Below are positions 35,490 through 48,700 of a stretch of DNA of 64,000 nucleotides, in pieces. This DNA is from Solenopsis invicta (lineage: Eukaryota > Arthropoda > Insecta > Hymenoptera > Formicidae). The notes under the pieces are model-generated. The model ran no database searches and was not told the origin of the DNA. It was given only the letters and a program-made list of their open reading frames with translations. The stretch's first letter is position 1. Each line of letters opens with the position of its first letter. Made by a program: the position numbers and the translations under genes. The stretch lies in NCBI RefSeq assembly GCF_016802725.1, contig NC_052666.1, positions 873,001 through 937,000 of the forward strand. Reading direction: 5' to 3'.

Positions 35490-37426
35490 ATGAAGAGCGT
35501 GGTGGCTTTGTTATTCCTGGCAGTCCTTGCTATGGGACAAACCGTTTCCTTCAACAAGATTTTGGATGCAGAATGGTTCATTTTTAAGGTATGAGACCAT
35601 TGCATTTGGTAGCATAAGATTGTTGCATCTTGCATCAAAAAGATTAAATAGGGTATAATGAAAATCTAGCCTTTTATAATCAGTCATACTGTTATTGATA
35701 TACATTATTATTACTACACAGTAACAACATAGATACTGACATAGATACTTTGTTTACGAGGTATAGATTACTTTTGAATGTTGTGGATCACTTTCTTGAA
35801 AACAAATCTGATCTAATCCAATTCCTGTTAGCAGAACAAAGAAGGCATTGTTCCAAGAAGTTTTCGAGTCTATAAATGTTTAAATTATTGTCTTTAGCAT
35901 AAATGAAATTAATAATTTAAATCGTTGAAAGATAAAACAATGTTAATTTTCATTTCAAGCTGCACCATAACAAAGTTTACAAATCTCCAGTGGAGGAAGG
36001 ATATAGAATGAAGATCTATATGGATAACAAACGCAAGATCGCCGAACACAATCGTAAATATGAGCTGAATGAAGTTACATATAAACTAGGAATGAACAAA
36101 TATGGAGATATGGTAAGTTCTGAGAAGTAAATTATTTGGAAAGCGAGTAATTTTTCATGAATCATATTTTTCTTTTTGTAGTTGCATCATGAATTTGTAA
36201 ATACTTTGAATGGCTTCAATAAGTCTGTAACTGCTGGAATAGAAACTGAAGGAGTAACGTTTATCTCGCCAGCTAACGTTAAATTGCCAGACGAAGTCGA
36301 TTGGACAAAACAAGGCGCTGTCACAGCTGTCAAGGATCAAGGACATTGCGGATCTTGCTGGGCATTCTCTTCTGTAAGGCTCTTTCTAATGTTCAATATT
36401 ACAAATCTATCAAACAATAATATCTTTAAAATGTATTGATATTTTATTTCATTTTAAAACTATGTTATTATTTTAATAAGTCGACAAATTATATCAATTA
36501 TGTATTTTTTTAATGTAAGTTTTTATTTTTTCTTGGTAATTTAATGTCACATTGGACAGAATTAGATATTATTGTTTTTTTTCCAGACTGGAGCTTTGGA
36601 AGGACAGCATTTTAGAAGTACTGGCTATTTAGTTTCATTGAGTGAACAAAACTTAATCGATTGTTCTGGCAAATACGGCAACAATGGATGTAATGGCGGT
36701 TTGATGGATTATGCCTTTCAATATATCAAAGACAACAAAGGCCTGGATACTGAAAAGACTTACCCGTATGAAGCGGAGAATGATCGTTGCAGGTTTGTAT
36801 TAATTATTTGCATGTATGAGTGAAACATCTGGTGAGGAATTAACATTCTAATGATTTATTAAATTCCTGAAATTGCAGATACAATCCGAGAAATAGCGGC
36901 GCCACCGATAAAGGCTATGTAGACATTCCACAAGGAGATGAAGAAAAGCTAAAAGCTGCAGTCGCCACTATAGGTCCGATTTCCGTCGCAATTGATGCAT
37001 CCCACGAATCCTTCCAACTTTATAGTGAGGGTATGTATTTACTAAATATTTACTAAATTAAAAAAAAATGTGATTTTTATAAATTTGCAACCCATATAAG
37101 ATTCCTTTTAATCTTGTAAATTGAGCATTTAATTCAACCAATTCTTATAGCATGAAACTTAAACTTTACATCTGTCCTTACCTTTTTTTTTACTTTAAAT
37201 CTCACATTTTTCAGGAGTGTATTACGATCCCGACTGCAGTGCAGAAAATCTAGATCATGGTGTGTTAATCGTTGGTTATGGTACAGACGAGACAAGTGGC
37301 CATGATTATTGGTTGGTCAAGAATAGTTGGGGTAAAACTTGGGGTCAAAAGGGCTACATCAAGATGGCTAGGAATAAGAATAATCACTGCGGTATAGCGT
37401 CCAGTGCCAGCTATCCTCTCGTTTAA
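35490..37426 (+). CDS. CtsL: Cathepsin L cysteine protease (preproenzyme)
   Basis: Papain-family (C1A) lysosomal or secreted endopeptidase. Exons 35490-35588, 35960-36112, 36182-36373, 36587-36792, 36879-37030, 37215-37426; 337 aa. Signal peptide MKSVVALLFLAVLAMG; an ERFNIN-type propeptide with Tyr in place of the usual Phe (E-R-Y-N-I-N in EEGYRMKIYMDNKRKIAEHN) and a GMNKYGDM (GNFD-type) motif; mature start near LPDEVDWTKQGAV. Catalytic Cys in GHCGSCWAFS, His in ENLDHGVLIVGYG, Asn in LVKNSWGKTWGQKG; oxyanion Gln in KDQGHCG. The propeptide and mature disulphide cysteines are present and the frame is intact, so it should be active. Start chosen at the first ATG before the signal peptide. Confidence 0.97.
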
Positions 37427-40185
37427 CTCTCGTTTATAACAAACTTTTTAGCAAGTTGCGTTTTGCCAAATGACAGTTGTTTTAAGAAATAACAGTGTTT
37501 AGGTATCTAATAAAATTTCGCGATGTTTAGAAGAAATTTTTTATACAGTTCCTGATGTATCTTATCTCATGATTTCTTGAAAATATTTTTAGTTCGCATG
37601 TGATTGGTAGAATTGATATTACTATACTGTCTATTCCTTTCGTACCGTGTAACAAAAGGAATTAGAGTTAATGTTAACAAAATGTATAGATTTCCAAACT
37701 TGCTTAGAGTTTCTAATTAATTACTTCGAATAAAGACAAAAGAGAAATTTTCGCGAAAATTGTGAAGGTTGTGAACCTTGACAATGGTTCATCGCTTTAA
37801 TGTATCTTCGTATATTAAATTTAATGATAATATTGTAGACGTATTATTTTAAATTATATTTAATCTTTTATTTTCTATTTTCACATCAGTTATCACAATT
37901 TAAATGGTACTATTGTCCGAGATATTTTCTTAGTATCTCAAGATAAAGATTAATATTATTGTAAACTTTATTTTCCATTAAAATTACGAGACTCACAGGT
38001 CTAATTAAGCTGTTTTAGGAAATTGTAACACTTGTATATCTCGGGTAATAATCCAAAGTTAAGCCGTTGTTTATTAAGCAAACTGATCTCTATTTTTTAT
38101 AAAATATGGAAAATAAAGAAATTCTGAATAATTATGCTATCTTTATTTATCTCTGATATTTATGCGCTTATTTATCATGTTTGTGAATACGTTGGGTATA
38201 TCGTTAATGCGACAGTGATGCATCGCGAGATAAACAATTGCAATACACTATATACTTTTGCAGCGTTGGACTGTTGCTTCATTTCGATTTCTCAACGCCG
38301 AAAACTGGGATGATTAATTATTGATTTATTGTGGATCTGTGTTATCTATAATAAATACAAACTGCGTCAATTTCCAATAAGTAGTCGCATATTGATTTAA
38401 GAAAAAAACCTCTTTGTTTCATATCAGTGATATCAGTTATTACGTTGGATTTCCCGGAATATAAATATTTTTGTTAAAGTGCATTGTCACAAATTTGTTT
38501 AATTAAATAAAAAATGTTACTCGTGACTCCTAACACATTTCGATGAGAGGGCTGGGCAGTTTGCTCAGAGAGAAGCCGAGAACAAAAAGATTATTTATAA
38601 ATCTCTTTAGCCGAGAGTGGCCATGATGCCCACGGTATAGGAGAGGGGTATCTGCTTTCAAGATAGAACCTCTGAAATTGATAAATTCATTTAGAGTATG
38701 ACAAAACCTACCGCCCAATACCAAATTCCACCTTTTTATCGGCAGAAAGAGTTGGAAAAAATCATGTTTGAAGTTTTCCAAGTTTGACCGCTTAACTATT
38801 ACTACTTACGATTAATTCGTTGAAGACTAAGGTATTTAAGGGTAAAAATTGCTTTATATAAGGTTTCAGAGGTTGCGGATCAAAAGTGGAAAGTAGGATT
38901 TTTATGAAAATGGGCATTCTGAGGTTTTTGATCTACTCGATTCGAAAAGGTGTCTTTTCACTCCAATGCAATGAGATTTCATTCCATTTTTAAAGCTCGA
39001 TTCATCGCTCACTTACAGTGGCGAATCACCCAAAGTGCACAAGCACTCAATTTTCACTCTTCGCTACATTTGTATTTCATTTCGAGAGAAATTTCACTCT
39101 ACGAGATTTAATGAGTATTACATTTCTAGCAAATGCAATTAAAAAAATATATATATATACATATATATGTATGTATATTATAACAAAAAAGTATAATCAT
39201 TATAAAAGAAAATAAGTCAAAAATGATTGGGATATTTTAGTGCAATATTTTTGTAATTATAAAGCAGGAATTTGTAGCGTGGTGAGATTCGACACACAGC
39301 AATGTATAATAGTGAATTATTTTAATATAACGATGAAAATTATGTACATATTTACAGATTTGTAAACACTTATTTGTAATACAACATATATTAAGGGTCT
39401 TAACGTATTACCTCGTATTAAACGCATTTCTACTTGATTAACGGACATAAACGAAATATCCCATACGAATCGCGAGGTTGTCAATTTCGCGTCGCAAAAT
39501 GCTCGAAATCACGATGCAAAATACTTCTGAGTCTATATGAAAAATATCTCGAAAAGATCTACATACTTGGAGCGTATCAAAATATTGCGTGTTCATATTA
39601 ATTCGAAAGTAATAATACAGATACGCCGCATAACTTGCGTTTTTATGCTGGAAAAGATACCTCAATTCTTCATTGTATATTGTAAATAAAACTGTTATCG
39701 ACATAGAATTATTGAAAACAAATTTTATATTGAGATGCGTAATTTTAATCGCAAATCGAAAATATAAGCTTTTCTCTTTTATCTCACAGACAAGTCTCCG
39801 TGTAACACAAAAAGAGTTGCAGCAACATTGCAAAAATATTTCATCGCATAATTACAACATTGCAAAATGTTGTTGCAATAGATAGAATGTTCATTTTTAG
39901 ATATATTGCAATACCATATTGCAGCAATACGATATAATATGTTTTGGTATTTCTCATAATATTTTCAGGTGTCATTATATTATACTAACACATTTTGGCA
40001 CACGTAACTTTCAGGAATACTATAATATGTCCCTGATCAATGCTTACACAGAAAAACTAACAATTTTACTGTCAAAATACTCTCAAAAACTTCATTTACT
40101 TTCGTTTTCTAACTCAATTTCGAGGACCTGTCTCTTCCAAAAATCATTTCATTAAAATGTAGATGAAAAATCTCACAATGTTACG
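37427..40185. other. Region downstream of cathepsin L
   Basis: Probable 3'UTR at first, then unannotated DNA. An 83-codon minus-strand frame (38781-38530) sits in a less AT-rich block, unrecognised. From about 39815 words like TTGCAGCAACATTGC recur, mirrored near 40460-40555, suggesting a diverged fold-back element. Confidence 0.4.
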
Positions 40186-40329
40186 TACAGTGCGGTACAA
40201 TGATTCGAAGAGCCTAGTAGATGGCTGACTTATCAACGCCACAGTCTAACATTATACAATATATGCTAGACTGTGGCGTCGGTAAGTCAACCATCTACTA
40301 GGCTCTTCGAATTATTGCACCGCACTGTA
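40186..40329. mobile_element. 144-bp near-perfect palindromic MITE with TACAGTGCGG ends
   Basis: TACAGTGCGGTACAATGATTC at the left pairs with GAATTATTGCACCGCACTGTA at the right, and the complementarity continues inward (AGAGCCTAGTAGATGG, GCCACAGTCTA) almost to the centre. TA at both outer ends fits a Tc1/mariner-type TA target. It lies between the two TTGCAGCAACATTGC-rich arms. Confidence 0.8.
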
Positions 40330-43219
40330 CCTTTTATTCTAACTTGTACAGTTTTTTTTTTCAATTATAAGAAATAGAACTGCGGTTGCGTCCGTCTGGA
40401 GGTGGTAGCGTATACTTTGCGAGTAAAGCACAGGACATTACTTTTTACACTATTTTTGAAACATTGCTGCAACATTACTGAAATAATATTGTAAACAAAT
40501 TTTTGCAAACATTGCACTGCGATATGCATTGCTGCAATGTTGCAGCTCACAATATTACTGGTAAGTTTCTATACTGTATGGGCCGCTTTCAAGAAATCGT
40601 GTAAAAATTTATAATATAAATTCATTAAAAAGAGTGCTCTAAAAAAAAAAGAAAAGAGCAACGTTCTTTCCTCTTTACTTGATATTTTCACATAGAAAAT
40701 TTATAAAATTATGTTTATTGAGACGGACACTCTCAGTAAACGCTTATCTTGCTTTTGTTAGTCATATTATAACTGAAGAATAAGCTTTCTGTTATAAACT
40801 ATGTAGGGAAAGAAAATCTGCCATTTAAACAGTACTCTGTTGCATTTATCCTCGATTTTGAGTGTTATATTCTGGGATTTTGCCGTTATCTCTTCTTAGA
40901 ATAAACCACGTGGAGTCAATGTCGCGACACCAAAAAATTCACGACGGTTTCCGTCCTTTTTTAGATATGTGTGTCAATTTTTCCACGCTTTCTTTCCTGC
41001 AAAAGCACAACGGATCTTTCCTACTTTGCAAGGGAAGTACACCATTTGTCGCGAATTTGTGGATAATGGAAGTTCGTCGAACATTTGCATCGCTTATCTT
41101 CCGTCATGGAAAACGTTTCGAGTGAAAGGCGAATTTCCTCGCTCAAGCGAAAGAGGAGGAAAAAAGAGAATGAATACGTGATATTGAATGGTGCAACGCG
41201 ATGTTCACATCGAGAACATTTTTTTTTTACATCGAGTACTTTGGCGGATGTTACCCCTGTAGGCTTCGCTACCGCATAATACGGATTTTAATCACAATAA
41301 CATTTTTCTTTTGTTATATTTTTTGTTCGTGTAAGGCAATAACGTACAGTTCATCGTCTAGCGATAGCCACTAGTTTTTATTCAAAATACGCTGCAGGAT
41401 CGAAATATAGCTAACCGGCATAATTGCGTATTGATCGACGCCGACAGTTGATAACGCGCGGATTGCTGATGGTGATTTTCCGGTCTTTGTGCTACTTTTA
41501 TATACTTTTATATTTCGATGTGATGTGTATGTGTGTGTGTGTGCGCGCGCGCGCACACACATGCACAGCGAGAAAATGCTGTTGAATCAACAGTATCAGT
41601 TTAATTGGAAATATTTTAATTCAATAACGATATTAGTGAAACAAAGAGTAAGGTAAATGTACCGAATTACGTCACCGTGTAATTTGTTTTGTGTCCATAA
41701 TAAAACACAGCTGATGTATCTAAAAGTATCTAAACATTATCGGACAGCAGTCGTTAAAGTGTATCAAATGGTTCCATCGAAGTAAGTAAACAATGTAATT
41801 TTTTGTAAAAAAAAAAAAAAACGGTTTTCAAAAACCCATGTCAAGAATCTGTCACTTTTTTAACTGTCCACGACTAGATTCATTCTTAAATTGTTATTGT
41901 ATTACAACGTAACTTGTAAAATGATAAAATGAAATAATTCAGAATTGTAATATAAAATTAGTTAGTTTTGCATGAGTAATATATTTAAAAAATAATGAAA
42001 TAAATAATTATATAATTATAGAGTTTTTGTAATATATAATTTATAATATTAATTTTAAATAAAATTTATAATCTTACCTAACATTATTTATTGTTTTATT
42101 TTAAATAATTTGTCAAAAATTAGTTTTTGCTAAAAGTGGGGTAATTTGGTACACATTTACAAAAACAATAACGAACATAGTTGAATGAATAAAATTTAGT
42201 TGAATCAAGTGCATATTATGATTCGACGCTTAATCGAATCAAACTATGTTTTAAATCATATTACAACATTTTTTTCTCAGTGCACACGCTTCGATATCAA
42301 AATACAAAAGTATATACATTCCTTTTTTATATTATAATATATCATCAACTACATCAGTAAACTGTCAGCAGTTAATTAAAACTTCAACAATATTTTGTTT
42401 TTTAAAGAAACATTTTCAATTCCATTATTCGCAGCCTCGCACAAAAAAAACAGAAAATAAATAAATGAAGTTCCGTAACGTTTAACGAACTTCATTTTTA
42501 TAAACTATTGTGTACCATGACAAAAAGTAATACAATTTTTTTGGCTTAAAGCAATTCGCTTGTTTTTTCCTTTATAATTCGATTTACGACGGTAATTCAG
42601 TTCTACCTGGTTTCATACGAATGGCACATCCACCGCTCCGCCGCGTTTATTCGCGCGCTAATCGATCAACACCTGGTGCACTTCCCTTGCTTCGATGTCT
42701 AACGAGAAAAAAAAACATCGATTCAAGCGATGCTCGTTGACGTCGTTTGTCCAATGCCGACTTGCAATTACAAGATTATTGTTAATTACGGCGATATGTC
42801 GGGGATGAAACCGATCGTGAGCGGAGGCTCCTTAGGCTCAGCCGGCGTACACTGTTGGGAGATATTTCAATATCGATCGAAAATACGATAGCAATTTCGC
42901 ACGCGTGACATATACCCGATATGAGATTAAGAGCCTCCGCACAAAAACGTTCACAAGACGTTACGCCAAGTATAAACTACAAACTCAAGTCCGTACTTGT
43001 AAATAAACTTAGGCCAACTTACAGAACAATTCGTATAACGTAGGTACATCTACGTAATGTCTCTCACAGATAATTCTTGCGCGGAGGCTCTAACTATGCC
43101 TTACAATTAGTCAAAAGAGGAACGATCCGATTAAGGGTTTTGCGTGATCATCTGGAGAGGGATTCAACTTATTCGCGTTTGTAACGTTTATTACCTACAG
43201 CCACGGGGTCCCGGGTTTA
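40330..43219. other. Intergenic region without supported genes
   Basis: AT-rich. A GT/GC alternating run lies at 41523-41562. Imperfectly complementary segments near 41650 and 42140 (GTAAATGTACC… and …GGTACACATTTAC) may bound an old insertion. The word GCGGAGGCTC occurs at 42821 and 43081 and inverted at 42931. Confidence 0.4.
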
Positions 43220-43368
43220 TACAGGGTGATTATTAATGAATGTCCCCACTTTTTACCATAGAAGCATGATTTACCGACGGATATGTATTTCTAACATATT
43301 ATATTAGAAATTACAAATGCGTGCTCCTATGGTAAAAAGTGGAGACATTCATTAATAATCACCCTGTA
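43220..43368. mobile_element. CAGGGTGAT-family palindromic MITE, copy 1
   Basis: TACAGGGTGATTATTAATGA at the left is complementary to the right end finishing ATCACCCTGTA; arms carry CCACTTTTTACCATAG. Almost fully fold-back, 149 bp, TA at both ends. Confidence 0.85.
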
Positions 43369-45724
43369 TAAAAGGCTCGTTTGTAAGACCCTGGAGCGAG
43401 CAGCGAGTCGATGTCACGCGGTGAAACAGTGATATTTGATGGATTGCCGTGTCACAGAAAGATTTTCCTTCCAACATCTTTTCTTTTATGTGCGTGTATC
43501 GTGGGATGTTGTTAATATCATCAGCGGAATATGCTACTTCCTTAGCAGCATTCGACATTTGGCTATCTTTACCGACCGAGATCCGCTGGAAACAGAAGAT
43601 GGGAAAATACACCCGTGAGTAACATGGTTAATGAAACGGTCGAGAGAATGATAGAAATGGAAACGAGAAAAATTTCAAGGCGTTTCATCAAGTGCTGCCA
43701 CTGTACGTCGAGTTAAAGAAAATCGAGGTAAATTAATTTTTGTAAGATTAGATATTTTGTCGTTGAATCGAGATTACTCTGGTAAAAGAAAAGTTCTCGT
43801 AACGTCTTGTAATACTTTTAAGAATTTTACACATCAACTTTATGAAAATTTCTGGAAAACAATTACCTCGAACTTCTTCAGATTTCAGGTTTCTTCGGAA
43901 AATATAAAATATCTTGGGAATTATAAGATACTTCATATGTAACAAAATTTTTTAAACATTTTGATTGTCTCAACGCACAGAAAAAAAAACATTAATATCC
44001 AATTAAAACTAATATATTCTATTTTATCGTTTCATACATGTATGTATATGAACGAAAAACAAAATGTTCTTTTTTATAAGTACAATTAAACTTTTGTAGA
44101 ATTTGATAGTATTATGGACTTGGCGTAATGTTTACACTAACGGCAAAGAAATTATTCTGAAAAGTAATTTTTTCGATGCCAAGAAAGTTATTAAAATAAT
44201 TTTTTTCAAATAAAATACACTTGTTAAAATGTTCATAAAATTTTGTTTTGTAGCACTTATTAGTGTAAGATCTACAATAAATCGTTAATTTTTAATTTTT
44301 TTATAATTAAAAATGCCTTTTCGATATTACATTACGTTAATATTTATCGAATTATATTAAAAAAACGAAATGGTATTCCACTATTTCATTCCTTCCTCTA
44401 TATTTTTATCATAACAGTAAAGAGCATAATATGTTTGTTTTAATAACAGTATTAAAAAGTTAAAATTATTATTGAATAATGAAAACAAATTTTTTTTCGA
44501 TGAAACTATACAATATTTTTTCATGTAAACATATTATGTCTGTTTAACTCTGAATAATTTCATTTCAATATTTAAAATACTTAAAAAATAAAAATATTCT
44601 GAAAATAAGAATATTTTTTTCTGAGCGCTTTTGAGAAAATGTTCCAATTTGTATAAAAAAATCTGAGAAATTTTAGAAAAAGTTAAAACGTTTTAACGAA
44701 CAAAAATTCTAAATTTATATAGAAATTATAAAAAATTATTTCACGAATCATACAGAAAAAATTTCATCAGCATAAATACTAATTATTAATATTACGAAAT
44801 AAACTTGCGTATAAATACATTTTTTTCTTTATCTTGTCTTTTTCTTCAAAATCAATCGAATGGGCCAGTTCAAACCGGTAAAAGCCGGCTAGACAAGAGA
44901 TTTGGCACGATTGGTTTATAACGATCTTACCTGTGGATCCAATCAATCATATTCAATCGTTCAACGAGCAGACCCAGCTGTTTCGTCGGTTTTAATTCGC
45001 CCGATGATTTATCCATCACATACAAAGAACTGCTCGCGACTGCCCTCGTGAATATTATTTATCAGCTCCGCTTTGTCGGCGAAATCGAAACGCAGCGAGT
45101 TTACCGAGGATACAGGAAGGAGGATGGACGCTGGATGATTCCGGAGTAAAGCGTATTCGCGGGGCCCAAGGAGATCATCCGGTTTTATAGGAGGAATCGT
45201 CGCGAGGACGCGATCGCCGGACAAATATAGAAATGATATGTCGTGAAAATAGAAAAGAGCGCTTTGTAAAAATCGTAGGTAAGAATAACATCGAATCGAT
45301 GCGAAGGATACGATTCTGACGACGCCTTCCGCGATGTTTGCCGTCAAAAAGATTTCGGACGATCTAAACGAAGTCGCTCGGGGGCGTCACGGGATTGTGC
45401 GCGTCCGCGCGATCCATCGGATCGCGCAATGATTGATCGATCATTTGCCCCGCGCGAACATGGAAATACATTTAGAGCCTAGAGCGCACGTAATTGTAGA
45501 CTTCATCGCGCGCCGCGGCGACGCATAAAATGGACGTACACTTATTATATGCATATCGGTATCGCGTTTTTATTTACGCGGATTAAGAGTTAATAGTAGA
45601 TATGGCGAAACCGATCTCCTAACGTTTACATGATTAGGAAGTGAGTGAGAAAGAAAAAATAAAAAAATAAAAAATAAAAATAAAAGGAAGAGGAAGAAAG
45701 GAAAGGAAAACACGCTCGTTATTA
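43369..45724. other. AT-rich region and likely 3' flank of the Beat gene
   Basis: About 43974-44633 is bounded by GCACAGAAAAAAA and TTTTTTTCTGAGCGC, a likely insertion. From 44870 composition becomes GC-richer; a 112-codon minus frame (45347-45009) there is unrecognised and may be part of the Beat 3'UTR. Confidence 0.35.
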
Positions 45725-48700
45725 TTATCGCGCGACTGCGATCGATGTGATCAGGGCGACGACGAGGATCATCCATTGGACTGCGACACTCGCGGATCCT
45801 GGAACGTTAAAGACGAGCTTTCATTAGCCTCTTCCCTCGTTATTTTTTTTTCCTGGAAAATCGCTAATTGCTTTTGTACGCGAGAGTAAAAGTGTATTCC
45901 AAAAAAAAAAAAAAAATAGTACGAATGAAGCTTTTTCTTTCTCTCTTTGTCTTTCTTTGGTATCGAAAAGTTAGGTCACTCGGATAAATTCTGAAAAAAA
46001 TATCGACAATTGAAAAACCTATATTTATATGAAACATCCGAGGAAAACATGTGCACGCAGAAAAAAAATTGAGCATCGAATTAGCAATTGATTGTTTCAT
46101 ATTATTTTGTGGAAATAATGACATACTAATACGTAGTATCCTAAGTTATATTTAATATTTATATATGTTTTATTTTTACATTTAGTTTGAGAGTTATATT
46201 ATATTATTATAATTTTAGAATATTAGAGTGAACATTTTTAAGGTTTGGGTCAATTAATATAAGCAAGAATATAAATCTTCTTGGAAGAATTTATAATCTT
46301 AAGCAGACATAATTTGCTTGCATGAAGAGAAAAATTTTCTTCATGTCTGTTTAAGACTTACAAATTCTTCCAAGAAGATTTTATATTTTTGCTTATATAT
46401 GAGACAATGAATTATCGATTTGATATTAATTTTTTTTCTGTGCAGTTGTTTCGTACGACGCCTTCGCGTTAGACAGAGACTTACGAAGGATTTTATAGCG
46501 AATTTGCGATGTGCATCCCTTAAACCGGGGGGTGGGGGGGTTAATTTGGACGCCGAACTATATCCCCACGTATTTATTTTTCGAATCCCCGAATCTCGTT
46601 CTTGCCATAATTTAGTTCGGGATTTGAGTGCAGCTGTAATTAATCAGTTTTTATTGCGGGAGCCAGGCGATAGCACTATCGCGGATTAGAGCATCGAGTA
46701 ATTAGTTCCCGTTATGATTAATGCGCTGGTACGGTCACGGGGATTCGTTTTAATAATTAGGACCTTAATCCAACACTCCTCGTTACTTGTGCGACCGGGG
46801 CTTTTCAAATGCTCAGAAACGAATTCTCCTTGCGAAATATTTCGGAAACACCGCCGGCGCCGTTTTAACGCGTTTATGCAAAATAAATATAAATATTCGG
46901 GTGAACGATAATACTCGAAAATTTGCCACCGGCACAAGCGTGCGAAAATATGCATATTTACAATTGGTTTAGATCGCAAAATATTTTTGGCGAAAAGCAA
47001 AAACTTCTCCAATACGGCGAATTAATGATTATTCGGGCTTATGTGCGACTAGCGAAATTACCGGTGACGATCAGAATAACTTCGTCAGAATAACTTCGCG
47101 AAAGAGAAAAATCATGAACCGAGTGGTTAAGTAATTAAGAGAATACGTATTTGTAACGGTTGAGAAAGACTAAGGCCCGGTTTTTCATTATCCGGTTAAC
47201 TTATGGTTAAACTTAACCTGATGTTTTAGCCAATGAGCTTCACCCATGATGATGCCATAGATGAAGCTCATTGGTTAAAACATTAGGTTATGTGTAACCA
47301 CAAGTTAACCAGATAATGAAAAACCGGCCTTAGTCGAAACGTTCCGTAATTTTTAACACTAAGTTAAAAAATTATTAAAAGAAATGACACGTTACTTTGC
47401 TCGTTGATCGACCTTTAATCCGTTTACATCACTGTATATACTTATATACCGTGATTCTGAAGAAAAAAATTATTTATATGTTTTCGCGTTGCGCCATCTT
47501 TTATAGAATAACTCCATATTTGTGCCGTATGAGGATTTGCGCCACAAAAAAAAAGAAGAGGTGACGGTAATTTACATGCAACCGTTCTGTTATGTTGTAC
47601 TAGTGTAATGCGATTTCAGCTTTTTACTGTTAATATTAATGAAACGATACGCAGAGAAAATGATTTCTTTAAACTTAATAAATTTTATTGTATCCAAGCA
47701 AATTTGTTACTTGGAATTGGTCCAAACAAACCGATGTTTAAATCAATAAGTACGAAGTAATCCAACAATTTAAAGTTACGTTATTTTCTCTCGACAAATA
47801 AATCGTAAATACTAACGTAATCTCTCTTCACATCCACTCCAAGTTAAAAAATAGGTGATTTATTACGTAATTAGACAATTATTTGAACAGCATAAGTTAT
47901 CGACACTGACGTGAATTAATCGTGAAATTATAGTTAACCCAAATTTTAAGTTATTGTTATACGCTTCCGCTATAAATCATAAACTCGACGCCTTATCTAT
48001 TATATACGAGCACTTTGTCATATTATGATGTATACAGAGTGATTACTAATGAATGTTCCCACTTTTTACCATTGGAGCACGCATTTGTAATTTCTAATAT
48101 AATAATACGTTAGAAATACGCATCCGTCGGTAAATCATGCTCCGATGGTAAAAAGTGGGAACATTCATTAATAATCACCCTGTATAAATGTGTAAACACG
48201 ATATCTTATTATTTTATATCAATTTGTTAATTTAATGATTATACAATCAAGAGAATATGTTTTATATATATTCTCTTGATCGTATAATCTTTAAATTGAC
48301 AAATTAATATAAAATAATAAGATATCGTGTTGAAGAATAGTAAAGTCTGTAACTTTTCATATCATTGCACAGTTGGAAGGATACTATTAAAAAGGTATTA
48401 AAGGCCTGTTTACATCACCGTTGAATTAATTTAATGTCAGAATAACCCTATAGCACAATAATCAACTCGGTCGGTGCAACTGGACCCTAATTATTTTAAC
48501 TTGCGCCAGCAACTTTTAAACAAGGTAAAAGTTGAAATCAGCATTCAGAAGGGTTAATCGATAACGTTGGGGAAGGGTGTGCAATTGCGGTACGTTGGTA
48601 GGAAAGTAACGGGTGATATAGAAAGGGGAAAGGGAGGGGGTGGGGGCTTACCGTTCGTCAGGTCCTCGCGAGTATGGCTCTGTGCCCGGGTCTCACGGCT

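Noticed and set aside
39438..39833. 131-codon minus-strand frame
   Set aside because: AT-rich codon use, no recognisable motif, overlaps fold-back repeat words; best explained by chance.
45009..45347. 112-codon minus-strand frame downstream of Beat
   Set aside because: No family recognised; the Beat frame already ends at 45725. Probably 3'UTR or intergenic.
46570..46600. TTCGAATCC word as a tRNA B box
   Set aside because: No matching A box or cloverleaf arms around it.
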